Counted from the first letter of the stretch, positions 7,811 to 17,002 are shown. The stretch: 64,000 nt of DNA from an uncultured Eubacteriales bacterium (GCA_934630515.1 CAKTVV010000003.1:181666-245665); one strand, 5' to 3'. Notes: generated by a model from the letters alone, not told the origin. Numbers and translations: made by a program.

Positions 7811-9421
7811 ATGAATACCCGCTTATTATCCCCTACACCGGAGGGCATTGAAGAGGCTGCCCGGCTGCTGCGGGCGGGGGCACTGGTCGCCATCCCCACC
7901 GAGACCGTCTACGGTCTCGCCGCCGACGCCCTCAATCCCGCCGCTGTCGCCTCTATCTTCGCCGCCAAAGGGCGACCGATGGACAATCCGCTGATCGTCC
8001 ACATCGCCGACATCCGGGATTGGGCGCCGCTGGTGCGCTCCATTCCCGCCAATGCCCGCCGGTTGGCAGAAGCCTACTGGCCGGGTCCGCTGACCATGAT
8101 CCTGCCAGCTGCCGCCTGTATCCCGGCGGAGGTGCGGGGCGGACTGACTACCGTGGCGGTGCGGTTTCCCGCCGACCCGGTGGCGCAGGCGGTGATCCTC
8201 CACGCCGGATGCCCGCTGGCGGCTCCCTCCGCCAACCGCTCCGGCGCCCCCAGCCCCACCAACGCCGCCCGGGTGATGGAGGATATGCAGGGGCGCATCG
8301 CCGCCGTGCTGGATGGCGGCAGCTGCGCCGTGGGGGTGGAATCCACCGTGGTGGATCTATGCTCCGACCCGCCCCGGCTGCTGCGCCCCGGCGGTATCAC
8401 GCCGGAAATGCTGGAAGCGGTGGTGGGGCCGATCGCCATCGACCCCGCCGTGACTCATGCGCTGAAAGCCGGAGCCGTCGCCGCCTCCCCCGGCATGAAA
8501 TACAAGCACTACGCCCCTAAGGCGCAGGTGCGGCTCGTGAAAGGCACCCCTGCCGCCTACCGTGCCTATGTGGAGGCGCATAAAGCCCCCGGCACAGCGG
8601 CGCTGTGCTTCGATGAGGATATTCCCTATCTCACCGTGCCCGCCCTGTCCTACGGCCACCGGGATGCCCCGCTGGAGCAGGCGCAGCAGGTATTCGACGC
8701 ACTGCGGCGGTTGGACGAGATGGGAGCCGAAACCGTGCTGGCTGCCTGCCCCCGACCGAAGGGCGTCGGGCTGGCGGTGTACAACCGCATGATCCGGGCA
8801 GCCGCCTTTGATATCGTCAACACCATCCGGGTGATCGGTCTGACCGGTCCCACTGGCGCCGGAAAGTCCACCGCAGCGGAGGTCTGGCGGCAGATGGGTC
8901 TGCCGGTCATCGACTGCGACGCTCTCGCCCGGCAGGTCACGCAGCCGGACAGCCCCTGTCTGGAGGCACTGACAGAGGCGTTTGGCGGCGATATCCGCCG
9001 CCCCGACGGCGCCCTCGACCGGGCGCTGCTGGCGCAGCGTGCCTTCGCCTCTCCGGACGCCACCGCCCGGCTCAACGCCATCACCCATCCCACCATCCTT
9101 GCCCTCATCCGCCAGCGGCTGGAGGACGCCGCCGATGCGGGATACGGCACAGCCGTGCTGGACGCCCCCACTCTGTTTGAGGCGGGCGCCGATGCCCTGT
9201 GCGATACGGTCGTCGCCGTCCTCGCCCCGACCGGGCAGCGGCTTGCCCGTATTCAGGCACGGGACAATCTGACCCCGGAGCAGGCACAGCGCCGCATGGC
9301 AGCGCAGCAGCCGGACGGGTTTTATGCCCGCCCGGGGGTGCAGGTGCTGCACAACGCCGGCAGCGAAAAGGAGCTGCAGGACAGCGCCGCCCGGCTGGCG
9401 AGGGGGTGGCTGACCCCGTGA
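7811..9421 (+). CDS. Fusion of threonylcarbamoyl-AMP synthase (Sua5/YwlC) and dephospho-CoA kinase (CoaE)
   Basis: 536 aa. Residues 1-about 205 are the YrdC-like catalytic domain (IPTETVYGLAADA, KGRPMDNPLIVHI, AAPSANRSGAPSPT), which makes threonylcarbamoyl-AMP for t6A modification of ANN-decoding tRNAs. The linker SPGMKYKHYAP and the Sua5 C-terminal domain run to about residue 338. At residue 340 the frame continues without a stop into a complete CoaE (IGLTGPTGAGKST, P-loop; LPVIDCDALAR; LDAPTLFEAGAD), the kinase for the last step of coenzyme A synthesis. Sua5 proteins normally stop about where the P-loop begins. No internal ribosome binding site is obvious at the joint. It overlaps the next start by GTGA, so translation is coupled. 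A true fusion is clear in this sequence; an indel artefact is unlikely because both halves stay in one frame over 1.6 kb. Confidence 0.9.
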   Translation: MNTRLLSPTPEGIEEAARLLRAGALVAIPTETVYGLAADALNPAAVASIFAAKGRPMDNPLIVHIADIRDWAPLVRSIPANARRLAEAYWPGPLTMILPAAACIPAEVRGGLTTVAVRFPADPVAQAVILHAGCPLAAPSANRSGAPSPTNAARVMEDMQGRIAAVLDGGSCAVGVESTVVDLCSDPPRLLRPGGITPEMLEAVVGPIAIDPAVTHALKAGAVAASPGMKYKHYAPKAQVRLVKGTPAAYRAYVEAHKAPGTAALCFDEDIPYLTVPALSYGHRDAPLEQAQQVFDALRRLDEMGAETVLAACPRPKGVGLAVYNRMIRAAAFDIVNTIRVIGLTGPTGAGKSTAAEVWRQMGLPVIDCDALARQVTQPDSPCLEALTEAFGGDIRRPDGALDRALLAQRAFASPDATARLNAITHPTILALIRQRLEDAADAGYGTAVLDAPTLFEAGADALCDTVVAVLAPTGQRLARIQARDNLTPEQAQRRMAAQQPDGFYARPGVQVLHNAGSEKELQDSAARLARGWLTP

Positions 9422-10017
9422 CCGATAAGAGACCCGCTCCCCGGCGCAGCGCCGGGCGTATGCTGCTGCGCATCGGCGGCAGTGTGGTGCTGCTGGTATT
9501 GGCGGTGCTGCTGCTCAACCGGGGCTATCACCACTATCTGACCCGAGTCTACCCCATGGAGCACGCCTCGCTGGTCAATGCAGCCGCTGCGGAATACGAT
9601 CTGCCGCCGTCACTGATCTTCGCCGTCATTCACACGGAAAGCAGCTTTCAGGAGCAGGCGCTGTCCCCCGCCGACGCCAAGGGGCTGATGCAGCTGACCG
9701 ACGACACCTTTAACTGGGCGCTGAGCCGGGCGGGCGAAGCCGGCAAATACACCCCCGAGGATCTGTACGATCCCACCGTCAATATTCACTACGGCGTGTA
9801 TGTCCTGTCTCTGCTGGGGGAACAATTCGAGTATACCGAGACCGTGCTGGCTGCCTACAACGCCGGACAGGGACGGGTAAGCAGCTGGCTGCAGGATCCC
9901 GCCTTATCGGCGGACGGCAAACGGCTGGACAGCATCCCCTACCCGGAAACAAACACCTATGTCAAGCGTGTGCTGGAGGCGCAAAAGCGCTACCAGACAC
10001 TGTATCATATCAATTAG
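9418..10017 (+). CDS. Membrane-anchored lytic transglycosylase (SLT domain)
   Basis: 199 aa from GTG 9418, which overlaps the preceding TGA (GTGA) and has GAGGGGG upstream. A basic N-terminus and one membrane segment (about residues 17-34) lead to an external SLT-type domain. The catalytic glutamate is E74 in AVIHTESSF, followed by the family blocks SPADAKGLMQL and VLAAYNAGQGRVSSWL. The enzyme cleaves the beta-1,4 MurNAc-GlcNAc bond of peptidoglycan to form 1,6-anhydro ends. It lies in the prfA to M18 operon and is translationally coupled to the sua5-coaE gene. A longer open frame starting further upstream would overlap the CoaE domain and is not used. Confidence 0.9.
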   Translation: MTDKRPAPRRSAGRMLLRIGGSVVLLVLAVLLLNRGYHHYLTRVYPMEHASLVNAAAAEYDLPPSLIFAVIHTESSFQEQALSPADAKGLMQLTDDTFNWALSRAGEAGKYTPEDLYDPTVNIHYGVYVLSLLGEQFEYTETVLAAYNAGQGRVSSWLQDPALSADGKRLDSIPYPETNTYVKRVLEAQKRYQTLYHIN

Positions 10018-10032
10018 AAAGGAACGATCGTC

Positions 10033-11439
10033 ATGGAAGAAACCAAGAGATCCGCCGCCGACGAGCTGCGGGAAAAGCTGTGCTACAAGCCGGAGAATGC
10101 CGCCGCCGTCCTGCCGGACGACGAGCTGACCGCCGCCGATGCCTATTGCGAGGATTACAAGCGCTTTTTGGATGAAGCGAAAACCGAACGGGAAGCAACC
10201 GCCGCCGCCATCGTCATGGCGGAAAAGCACGGGTTCGTCCCCTTTGAGCCGGGGATGCCGCTGGCGCCCGGCGACAAGGTATACTGCAACAACCGGGGCA
10301 AAGCCCTGCTGCTGGCGGTCATCGGCACGCGCCCCATCACCGACGGCGTGACCATCGCCGCCGCCCATATCGACTCCCCCCGGCTGGATCTGAAGCCCAA
10401 TCCGCTGTATGAGGATTCCGAGCTGGCGTATTTCGATACCCACTACTACGGCGGCATCAAGAAATACCAGTGGACTGCCATTCCCATGGCGCTCCACGGT
10501 GTGGTGGTGCGTCAGGACGGCACCGCCGTGACGGTAAACATCGGCGAGGAGGACACCGATCCGGTATTCTGCGTCACCGATCTGCTGCCCCATCTGGGCG
10601 GCGAGCAGATGAAGCGCCCCGCCGCCGAGGTGGTAAAGGGCGAGGATCTGAACCTGCTCATCGGCTCCCGTCCGTTCCGGGGGGACAAGGGCAGCGAGCT
10701 GGTCAAGCTGAACATTCTCCGCATCCTGTCGGAAAAATACGGCATCACTGAGACTGACTTTCTGTCGGCGGAGCTGGAGATCGTCCCTGCCTTTAAGGCA
10801 CGGGATCTGGGGCTGGATCGGAGCATGATCGGCGCCTACGGTCATGACGACCGGGTGTGCGCCTATCCGGCGGTGACCTCGCTGCTGGCGTGCGGCACCC
10901 CCGGCTACACCGCCGTCACCATTCTGGCGGATAAGGAGGAGATCGGCTCGGTGGGCAATACCGGGATGCAGTCTGCATTCCTGCGATATTTCATTGACGA
11001 TCTGGCGGCCGCCTTCGGCGCCAAGGGGCATCATGTGCTGAGCCGCTCCATCTGCCTGTCGGCGGATGTAAACGCCGGCTTCGATCCCATCTATCCGGAT
11101 GTGTTGGTACGCTCCAACGCCGCCAAGCTCAACTACGGCGTGTGCATCACCAAGTATACCGGCGCCCGGGGCAAGAGCAGCACCAACGACGCCTCCGCCG
11201 AGTATCTGGGGCAGATCCGCTCCATTCTGGACAAGGCGCAGGTGCCGTGGCAGATCGGCGAGATGGGCAAGGTGGATGCCGGCGGCGGCGGCACCGTAGC
11301 CATGTATATCGCCAATCTGGATGTCAACACCGTGGATCTGGGAGTGCCGGTGCTGAGTATGCACGCCCCCTATGAGGTGGTCTCCAAGATCGACGTATAC
11401 GCAGCCCACCGGGCGTTTCTCGCCACGATGCTGCGGTAA
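10033..11439 (+). CDS. M18 family aminopeptidase
   Basis: 468 aa. M18 enzymes are dinuclear zinc aminopeptidases that remove N-terminal residues, often acidic ones, from peptides in the cytoplasm. Family blocks are AAHIDSPRLDLKPNPLYED (first metal His-Asp region), DKEEIGSVGNTGMQS (metal and catalytic Glu-Glu) and SADVNAGFDPIYPDV, with the late STNDASAEYLG block present. The ATG at 10033 follows GAAAGGAACG. It is the last gene of the operon begun at 6461 and is followed by a strong terminator. No signal peptide is seen. Confidence 0.92.
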   Translation: MEETKRSAADELREKLCYKPENAAAVLPDDELTAADAYCEDYKRFLDEAKTEREATAAAIVMAEKHGFVPFEPGMPLAPGDKVYCNNRGKALLLAVIGTRPITDGVTIAAAHIDSPRLDLKPNPLYEDSELAYFDTHYYGGIKKYQWTAIPMALHGVVVRQDGTAVTVNIGEEDTDPVFCVTDLLPHLGGEQMKRPAAEVVKGEDLNLLIGSRPFRGDKGSELVKLNILRILSEKYGITETDFLSAELEIVPAFKARDLGLDRSMIGAYGHDDRVCAYPAVTSLLACGTPGYTAVTILADKEEIGSVGNTGMQSAFLRYFIDDLAAAFGAKGHHVLSRSICLSADVNAGFDPIYPDVLVRSNAAKLNYGVCITKYTGARGKSSTNDASAEYLGQIRSILDKAQVPWQIGEMGKVDAGGGGTVAMYIANLDVNTVDLGVPVLSMHAPYEVVSKIDVYAAHRAFLATMLR

Positions 11440-11447
11440 AATGCGGC

Positions 11448-11484
11448 GCCCCGGCAGCGGCTCTCCACTGCCGGGGCATTTTTT
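11448..11484 (+). terminator. Intrinsic terminator after M18 aminopeptidase
   Basis: GCCCCGGCAG (11448-11457) pairs with CTGCCGGGGC (11468-11477), followed by ATTTTTT. Confidence 0.9.
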
Positions 11485-11499
11485 ACGGAGGCATAGCGT

Positions 11500-12222
11500 A
11501 TGATTCGGATACTGTATCAGGACAACGACCTGCTGGTAGTGGAAAAGCCCGTCGGTCTGTCCGCTCAGGCGGATGCCGCCGGGGGCGACAGCCTGCCCCG
11601 GCGTTTGGCAGAGCAGGGGCTGCCGGTGCTGCCGGTGCATCGGCTGGACAGAGACACCGGCGGCGTGATGGTCTACGCCCGCACCAAGCGGGCCGCCGCC
11701 GCTCTGTCCGCCATCGTCGGGCAGCACGAGATATTCCGAAAGGAATACATCGCCCTGCTCTCCGGCTGCCCCCAGCCGCCCCGGGGCGAGCTGCGGGATC
11801 TGCTCTATCACGATGTGCGCCGCAACCGATCCTATGTGGTGCGCCGGGAGCGTCGGGGCGTGCGGCAGGCAGCGCTGTCCTATGAGGTGGCGTGCAGCTT
11901 TGCGGCAGCAGGCGGCACCGTCAGTCTGGTGCGGGTGCGGCTGCACACCGGGCGCACCCATCAGATCCGGGTGCAGTTTGCCAGCCGGCAGATGCCCCTG
12001 CTGGGAGATCCCCGCTACGGCGGGGTGCGGGGATGCCCGCTGGCGCTGTACAGCTGCCGGCTGACCTTTCCCCATCCCGTCACCGGGGAAACCGTGTCCA
12101 CCGCCTGTATCCCGGAGCGTACCGCCGCCCCTTGGTCGTGGATCCCGCCGGAATGGGCGGAGCGGGTCTTCTCCGCCTTTTTGGTTGACGGAGACGCTGA
12201 TCTCTGCTATACTGATGTGTAA
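11500..12222 (+). CDS. RluA-family rRNA/tRNA pseudouridine synthase
   Basis: 240 aa. Converts specific uridines in structured RNA to pseudouridine. The catalytic aspartate is D50 in the signature HRLDRDTGG. Other family blocks are LVVEKPVGL near the start and GRTHQIRVQFAS towards the end (about residues 155-166). There is no S4 domain, so it belongs to the short single-domain RluA group; the target nucleotide cannot be read from sequence. The ATG at 11500 follows ACGGAGGCAT. It stands between a terminator and the glyA promoter, which lies inside its own 3' end. Confidence 0.9.
   Translation: MIRILYQDNDLLVVEKPVGLSAQADAAGGDSLPRRLAEQGLPVLPVHRLDRDTGGVMVYARTKRAAAALSAIVGQHEIFRKEYIALLSGCPQPPRGELRDLLYHDVRRNRSYVVRRERRGVRQAALSYEVACSFAAAGGTVSLVRVRLHTGRTHQIRVQFASRQMPLLGDPRYGGVRGCPLALYSCRLTFPHPVTGETVSTACIPERTAAPWSWIPPEWAERVFSAFLVDGDADLCYTDV
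12185..12213 (+). promoter_or_regulatory. SigA-type promoter for glyA-fhs
   Basis: TTGACG (12185-12190), a 17-bp spacer, and TATACT (12208-12213), within the last codons of the pseudouridine synthase gene and 33 bases before the glyA start. Confidence 0.75.
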
Positions 12223-12245
12223 TTGAAGCAAGGAGGAACGAATCC

Positions 12246-13484
12246 ATGAATTTCTTTGAAGAACTCCAAAATTACGACCCGCAGGTAGCGGCTGCCTGTC
12301 AGGATGAGCTGCAGCGGCAGCGGCATAACATCGAGCTGATCGCCTCCGAAAACATCGTATCCAAGGCGGTGCTGTTGGCCGCCGGCGGGGTACTCACCAA
12401 CAAATACGCCGAGGGCTATCCCGGCAAGCGGTATTACGGCGGCTGCCAGTATGTGGATGTGGTGGAGGATATCGCCCGGCAGCGGGCGATGGAGCTGTTC
12501 GGCGCCGAGCACGCCAATGTGCAGCCCCATTCCGGCGCCAACGCCAATCTGGCGGTGTTTTTTGCGCTGCTGAATCCCGGAGACACGGTGATGGGCATGA
12601 ATCTGTCCGAGGGCGGGCATTTGTCCCACGGCTCCCCGGTGAACATTTCCGGCAAGTATTTTCATATCGTGCCCTACGGCGTGGATCCGGTGACCGAGCG
12701 CATCGACTATGATGCCATGGAGAAAATCGCACTGGAATGCCACCCCAAGCTGATCGTGGTGGGCGCCAGCGCCTATTCCCGCATCATCGACTTCGCCCGC
12801 TGCCGGGAGATCGCCGATAAGGCGGGCGCCTATCTGATGGTGGATATGGCACACATCGCCGGTCTGGTGGCAGCGGGGGTACACCCCTCTCCCGTCCCCT
12901 ATGCCGACGTGGTCACCACCACCACCCACAAAACCCTGCGGGGTCCCCGGGGCGGCATGATCCTCTGCCGGGAGAGTCTGGCGAAAGCCATCGACAAGGC
13001 CATCTTCCCCGGCACTCAGGGCGGCCCGCTCATGCACATCATCGCCGCCAAGGCAGTGGCGCTGGGCGAGGCGATGACGGAGGAGTTTAAGACCTATCAG
13101 CGGCAAATCGTCAAGAATGCGGCGGCGCTGGCGGCGGCGCTGCAGGCGAAGGGGCTGCGGCTGGTCTCCGGCGGCACCGACAACCATCTGATGCTGCTGG
13201 ATCTGCGGAACACCGACATCACCGGCAAGGAGCTGGAAAAGCGGCTGGACGAGGTGCACATCACCGCCAACAAGAACACGGTGCCCAATGACCCGCAAAG
13301 CCCCTTCATCACCAGCGGGCTGCGGCTGGGCACCCCTGCGGTCACCTCCCGGGGCTTCCGGGAGCCGGAGATGGAGCAGATCGCCGGGTTTATCCATGAT
13401 GTGATGGCAGACTTCGAGGGCAGCCGGGAGCGGGTCAGCACCGAGGTACAGGCGCTGTGCGCCCGGTTCCCCATCTACGCATAA
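12246..13484 (+). CDS. glyA: Serine hydroxymethyltransferase
   Basis: 412 aa, normal length. A PLP enzyme that interconverts serine plus tetrahydrofolate with glycine plus 5,10-methylene-THF, the main cellular source of one-carbon units. Signature blocks: ELIASENIVSKAVL, NKYAEGYPGKRYYGGC, QPHSGANANLAV, and the PLP-binding lysine K229 in TTTTHKTLRGPRGG. The ATG at 12246 follows AAGGAGGAACG. Fifteen bases separate it from fhs; the two genes form a folate one-carbon unit. Confidence 0.98.
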   Translation: MNFFEELQNYDPQVAAACQDELQRQRHNIELIASENIVSKAVLLAAGGVLTNKYAEGYPGKRYYGGCQYVDVVEDIARQRAMELFGAEHANVQPHSGANANLAVFFALLNPGDTVMGMNLSEGGHLSHGSPVNISGKYFHIVPYGVDPVTERIDYDAMEKIALECHPKLIVVGASAYSRIIDFARCREIADKAGAYLMVDMAHIAGLVAAGVHPSPVPYADVVTTTTHKTLRGPRGGMILCRESLAKAIDKAIFPGTQGGPLMHIIAAKAVALGEAMTEEFKTYQRQIVKNAAALAAALQAKGLRLVSGGTDNHLMLLDLRNTDITGKELEKRLDEVHITANKNTVPNDPQSPFITSGLRLGTPAVTSRGFREPEMEQIAGFIHDVMADFEGSRERVSTEVQALCARFPIYA

Positions 13485-13498
13485 GGAGCGAGAATTCG

Positions 13499-15175
13499 AT
13501 GGCATACAAAACCGATATCGAAATTGCCCAAGGCTGTACGATGGAGCCTATCGGCGCCATCGCCCGGCGGGCGCAAGTGGCGGAGCAATATATCGAGCCT
13601 TACGGGCGCTACAAGGCCAAAATCGACCCGGCGCTGCTGGGGGATACCGATCGCCCGGACGGCAAGCTGATCCTCGTCACCGCCATCACTCCTACCCCGG
13701 CGGGGGAGGGCAAGACCACCACCACCATCGGACTGGCGGACGGGCTGCGGCGCATCGGCAAGGATGCGGTGGTAGCGCTGCGGGAGCCGTCGCTGGGACC
13801 CGTATTCGGGATTAAGGGCGGCGCCGCCGGCGGCGGGTATGCTCAGGTGGTGCCCATGGAGGACATCAATCTCCATTTCACCGGAGATTTTCACGCCATC
13901 GGCGCCGCCAATAACCTGCTGGCGGCGATGCTGGACAACCACATCCAGCAGGGGAATGCGCTGGGCATCGATCCCCGCCGCATCACCTGGAAACGGTGCG
14001 TGGATATGAACGATCGCCAGCTGCGCCACATCGTGGGCGGACTGGGCGGCAAGGTCAACGGCACCCCCCGGGAGGATGGGTTTGACATCACCGTCGCCAG
14101 CGAGATCATGGCGGTGCTGTGTCTCGCCACCTCGCTGAGCGATCTGAAGGAGCGGCTGGCCCGCATCGTCGTCGGCTACACCTATGCCGATGAGCCGGTC
14201 ACCTGCGGGCAGCTGAAGGCTGCCGGAGCCATGACGGCGCTGCTCAAGGACGCCCTCAAGCCCAATCTGGTCCAGACGCTGGAGGGCACCCCCGCCTTTG
14301 TGCACGGCGGTCCCTTTGCCAACATTGCCCACGGCTGCAACTCCGTCATGGCGACCCGTATGGCGCTGAAGATGGGGGATTACACCGTCACCGAGGCGGG
14401 CTTCGGCGCCGATCTGGGGGCGGAGAAGTTTCTGGATATCAAGTGCCGGATGGCGGGACTGGTTCCCGATGCGGTGGTGATCGTCGCCACTGTGCGGGCA
14501 CTCAAAATGCACGGCGGTCTGGATAAAAAGCAGCTGGTCACCGAGGACATCCCCGCTTTGGAGCGGGGCATCCCCAATCTGCTGCGCCATGTGCACAACA
14601 TTAAAGATGTCTACCATCTGCCCTGCGTGGTGGCGGTGAACCGCTTCCCCACCGACACCGACCGGGAGATCGACTTCATCGTGGAAAAATGCCGGGCGCT
14701 GGGTGTCAACACCGTGCTGTCCACCGTATGGGCGGAGGGCGGCAAGGGCGGCGAGGCGCTGGCACGGGAGGTGGTACGGCTCTGCGACGAGGAGCAGGGG
14801 CACTTCACCTACGCCTACGAGGACGATCTGCCGCTGCGGGATAAGATCGACGCCGTGGTGCGGAAAATCTATGGCGGCGCCGACGTTGCCCTGCTGCCGG
14901 CGGCGGAAAAGCAGCTCAACCGGCTCACCGAGCTGGGATTCGGGCGCTGCCCCGTTTGTATCGCCAAGACCCAATACAGCTTTTCCGACGATCCCACCCG
15001 CCTGGGAGCGCCGGAGGGCTTTACGGTAACCGTCAAGGACGTGCGCATCTCCGCCGGAGCCGGCTTCGTAGTGGTGCGCACAGGGGATATCATGACCATG
15101 CCCGGTCTGCCGAAGATCCCGGCGGCGGAGAAAATCGATGTAGACGCCGACGGGCGCATCACCGGACTGTTCTAA
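13499..15175 (+). CDS. fhs: Formate-tetrahydrofolate ligase
   Basis: 558 aa. ATP-dependent synthesis of 10-formyl-THF from formate and THF, feeding purine and formyl-Met synthesis, or the Wood-Ljungdahl methyl branch in acetogens. The P-loop TPTPAGEGKTTTT has its lysine at residue 72. Other conserved blocks: REPSLGPVFGIKGGAAGGG, LHFTGDFHAIGAANNLL, and EAGFGADLGAEKFLDIKCR. The ATG at 13499 is chosen over the in-frame ATG at 13457 because it follows AAGGAGCGAG and begins MAYKTDIEIAQ, the usual start; the upstream extension overlaps glyA. Confidence 0.98.
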   Translation: MAYKTDIEIAQGCTMEPIGAIARRAQVAEQYIEPYGRYKAKIDPALLGDTDRPDGKLILVTAITPTPAGEGKTTTTIGLADGLRRIGKDAVVALREPSLGPVFGIKGGAAGGGYAQVVPMEDINLHFTGDFHAIGAANNLLAAMLDNHIQQGNALGIDPRRITWKRCVDMNDRQLRHIVGGLGGKVNGTPREDGFDITVASEIMAVLCLATSLSDLKERLARIVVGYTYADEPVTCGQLKAAGAMTALLKDALKPNLVQTLEGTPAFVHGGPFANIAHGCNSVMATRMALKMGDYTVTEAGFGADLGAEKFLDIKCRMAGLVPDAVVIVATVRALKMHGGLDKKQLVTEDIPALERGIPNLLRHVHNIKDVYHLPCVVAVNRFPTDTDREIDFIVEKCRALGVNTVLSTVWAEGGKGGEALAREVVRLCDEEQGHFTYAYEDDLPLRDKIDAVVRKIYGGADVALLPAAEKQLNRLTELGFGRCPVCIAKTQYSFSDDPTRLGAPEGFTVTVKDVRISAGAGFVVVRTGDIMTMPGLPKIPAAEKIDVDADGRITGLF

Positions 15176-15199
15176 TGCAACGGAAAGGAGCGGGAGATC

Positions 15200-16159
15200 A
15201 TGCAGCTGTCACTGGTCATTCCCTGCTATAACGAAGCCTCCAATGTGGCGGCGCTCTATGAGCGCTGCCGGGATACCTTTGTTCCGGCAGGGGTGGAATA
15301 CGAGCTGATCTACGTCAACGACGGCAGCCGGGACGACACCTGGGCGGCGCTGCTGGCGGTGCAGGAAACCGCCGACTGCCGGGTGCAGCTGATCGACTTT
15401 TCCCGCAACTTCGGCAAGGAAGCAGCCATGCTGGCGGGTCTGCAGCGGGCGACGGGGGACTATGTATCCCTCATCGACGCCGACCTGCAGCAGCCCCCCG
15501 CCGCCGTGCTGGAGATGGTGCGGTTTCTGGAGGCCAACCCGGACTACGACTGCGTCGCTGCCTATCCGGATAAACGGCGGGAAGGAAAATTTCTCGCCCA
15601 CTGTAAAAAACGGTTCTATCAGCTCATCAATGCCGCCTGCGACATTCATTTCCGCCCGGACGCCAGCGATTTCCGCACCCTCCGCCAGCCGGTGGTGCAG
15701 GCGATCCTGTCGCTGGGAGAATACCACCGGTTTTCCAAAGGAATTTTCTCCTATGTAGGTTTTCCGACCTATTATATGCCCTACACGGTTCAGGAGCGTC
15801 ACGCCGGGGAAACCAGCTGGTCCTTCGGAAAGCTATGCCGCTACGCCTTTGAGGGGATCGTGTCCTTTTCCACCTTTCCGCTCCAGCTGGCAACGGTGGC
15901 GGGCGCCATCACGGCGTTTCTGTCGCTTCTGTATATGCTGGTGGTAATCGTACAAAAGCTGGCTTTCGGCATCGCCATCCCCGGCTATGCCACCATCGTA
16001 GTGCTGATCCTGCTCATCGGCGGGCTGCAGATGATGATGCTGGGCATCATCGGCGCCTATATCGCCCGCATTTATATTCAATCCAAGCACCGTCCGGTCT
16101 ACATCGCCCGGGAATACCGTCCGGGAATCGATGAATCGGAAAAAAATCCGGGTAAGTAA
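15200..16159 (+). CDS. Family 2 glycosyltransferase, polyprenyl-phosphate type
   Basis: 319 aa. The N-terminal GT-A domain (LSLVIPCYNEASNV, YVNDGSRDDTW, SLIDADLQQPP with the metal-binding DAD) resembles DPM1/GtrB-type enzymes that transfer a sugar from a nucleotide donor to undecaprenyl phosphate on the inner membrane face. Two C-terminal membrane segments (about 230-255 and 265-290) fit the GtrB class. The sugar is not predictable. The ATG at 15200 follows GAAAGGAGCGGGAG. It lies 24 bases after fhs and ends in a terminator, so it is co-transcribed with the folate genes, though no functional link is apparent. Confidence 0.85.
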   Translation: MQLSLVIPCYNEASNVAALYERCRDTFVPAGVEYELIYVNDGSRDDTWAALLAVQETADCRVQLIDFSRNFGKEAAMLAGLQRATGDYVSLIDADLQQPPAAVLEMVRFLEANPDYDCVAAYPDKRREGKFLAHCKKRFYQLINAACDIHFRPDASDFRTLRQPVVQAILSLGEYHRFSKGIFSYVGFPTYYMPYTVQERHAGETSWSFGKLCRYAFEGIVSFSTFPLQLATVAGAITAFLSLLYMLVVIVQKLAFGIAIPGYATIVVLILLIGGLQMMMLGIIGAYIARIYIQSKHRPVYIAREYRPGIDESEKNPGK

Positions 16160-16171
16160 CCCGGATTTTTT
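16145..16171 (+). terminator. Intrinsic terminator
   Basis: AATCCGGGT (16145-16153) and ACCCGGATT (16159-16167) with a TTTT tail; the stem overlaps the stop codon of the glycosyltransferase. Confidence 0.85.
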
Positions 16172-16200
16172 CGGTTTTACTGGAATTTTCACCGCATATA

Positions 16201-16209
16201 TGTTAGAAT
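16201..16209 (+). promoter_or_regulatory. Possible extended -10 promoter for the Nif3-RqcH pair
   Basis: TGTTAGAAT has an extended -10 form (TGN then TAGAAT). The -35 region about 17 bases upstream is weak. Confidence 0.45.
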
Positions 16210-16254
16210 GGGACTGTTATAAAAATTTTGTCGGTTAAGGGAGGGTGGTTGTCC

Positions 16255-16998
16255 GTGAAGGTACAGGATATCGTTGCCTTTTTGGAGGAAAAAGCCCCTC
16301 GGAGCACTGCAGAGGAATGGGATAATCCCGGACTGCTCATCGGCTCCGGAACAGCGGCGGCGGAGCGGGTGCTGGTGGCGCTGGATGCCACCCCCGCCGC
16401 TTTAGCGGAAGCACAGCGCATAGGCGCCCAGCTGCTGGTGACCCACCATCCGGTGATCTTCCGCCCGCTGCGGGCGCTGGATGCCGCCTCGATCCCCTAT
16501 CAGGCAGCCGCCGCCGGCATTGCCGTGCTGTCTGCCCACACCAATCTGGACAAGGCGGCAGGCGGCGTCAACGATACGCTGGCGGCGCTCTTGGGGCTGA
16601 CCGGGGTGCAGCCCGGCGACGACGGCATGAGCCGCATCGGGCTTTTGCCTACCCCCATCGACGCCCGCCATTTCGCTGCGCAGGTGGGCGAGCGGCTGCG
16701 CACCGCCGTACGGGTGAACGGCGACCGTCCCGTGCAGCGGATAGCGGTCTGCGGCGGCAGCGGCGGAGAGTTCATCCCCTCCTTGAGCACCCGGGCGGAT
16801 GCGTATGTCACCGGCGAGGTGCGCCATCACGAATGGCTGCTGGCGGAGGAGCAGGGGCTGACCGTGCTGGAGGCGGGGCATTACGCCACGGAGGTACCGG
16901 TGGTGGACACCCTGTGCCGCTGGCTCGGCGAGGCGTTCCCCCGGCTGACGGTCGCCGCTTTCCGTGGTGAACCGCCCTATGAGACGATAACGAGGTGA
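16255..16998 (+). CDS. Nif3-like dinuclear metal-centre protein
   Basis: 247 aa from GTG 16255, chosen because AAGGGAGGG lies eight bases upstream; earlier in-frame TTG codons overlap that site. Conserved blocks: AEEWDNPGLLIGS near the start, LLVTHHPVIFRPL (metal-ligand histidines), LSAHTNLDKAAGGVND, and the C-terminal TGEVRHHEW and EAGHYATEVPVV. Nif3 proteins form hexamers with two metal ions per subunit; the family is often labelled GTP cyclohydrolase 1 type 2, but its physiological role is unsettled. Four bases separate it from the RqcH gene. Nif3 usually follows trmK in Firmicutes, which is not the case here. Confidence 0.9.
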   Translation: MKVQDIVAFLEEKAPRSTAEEWDNPGLLIGSGTAAAERVLVALDATPAALAEAQRIGAQLLVTHHPVIFRPLRALDAASIPYQAAAAGIAVLSAHTNLDKAAGGVNDTLAALLGLTGVQPGDDGMSRIGLLPTPIDARHFAAQVGERLRTAVRVNGDRPVQRIAVCGGSGGEFIPSLSTRADAYVTGEVRHHEWLLAEEQGLTVLEAGHYATEVPVVDTLCRWLGEAFPRLTVAAFRGEPPYETITR

Positions 16999-17002
16999 TC
17001 CC

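Noticed and set aside
9904..12231. Very long open frame on the minus strand opposite the M18 and RluA-type genes
   Set aside because: It is antisense to two well-recognised genes, has no family likeness, and arises from the codon bias of GC-rich DNA.
12207..14974. Two long minus-strand open frames opposite glyA and fhs
   Set aside because: Both mirror strongly conserved plus-strand genes and lack start signals.
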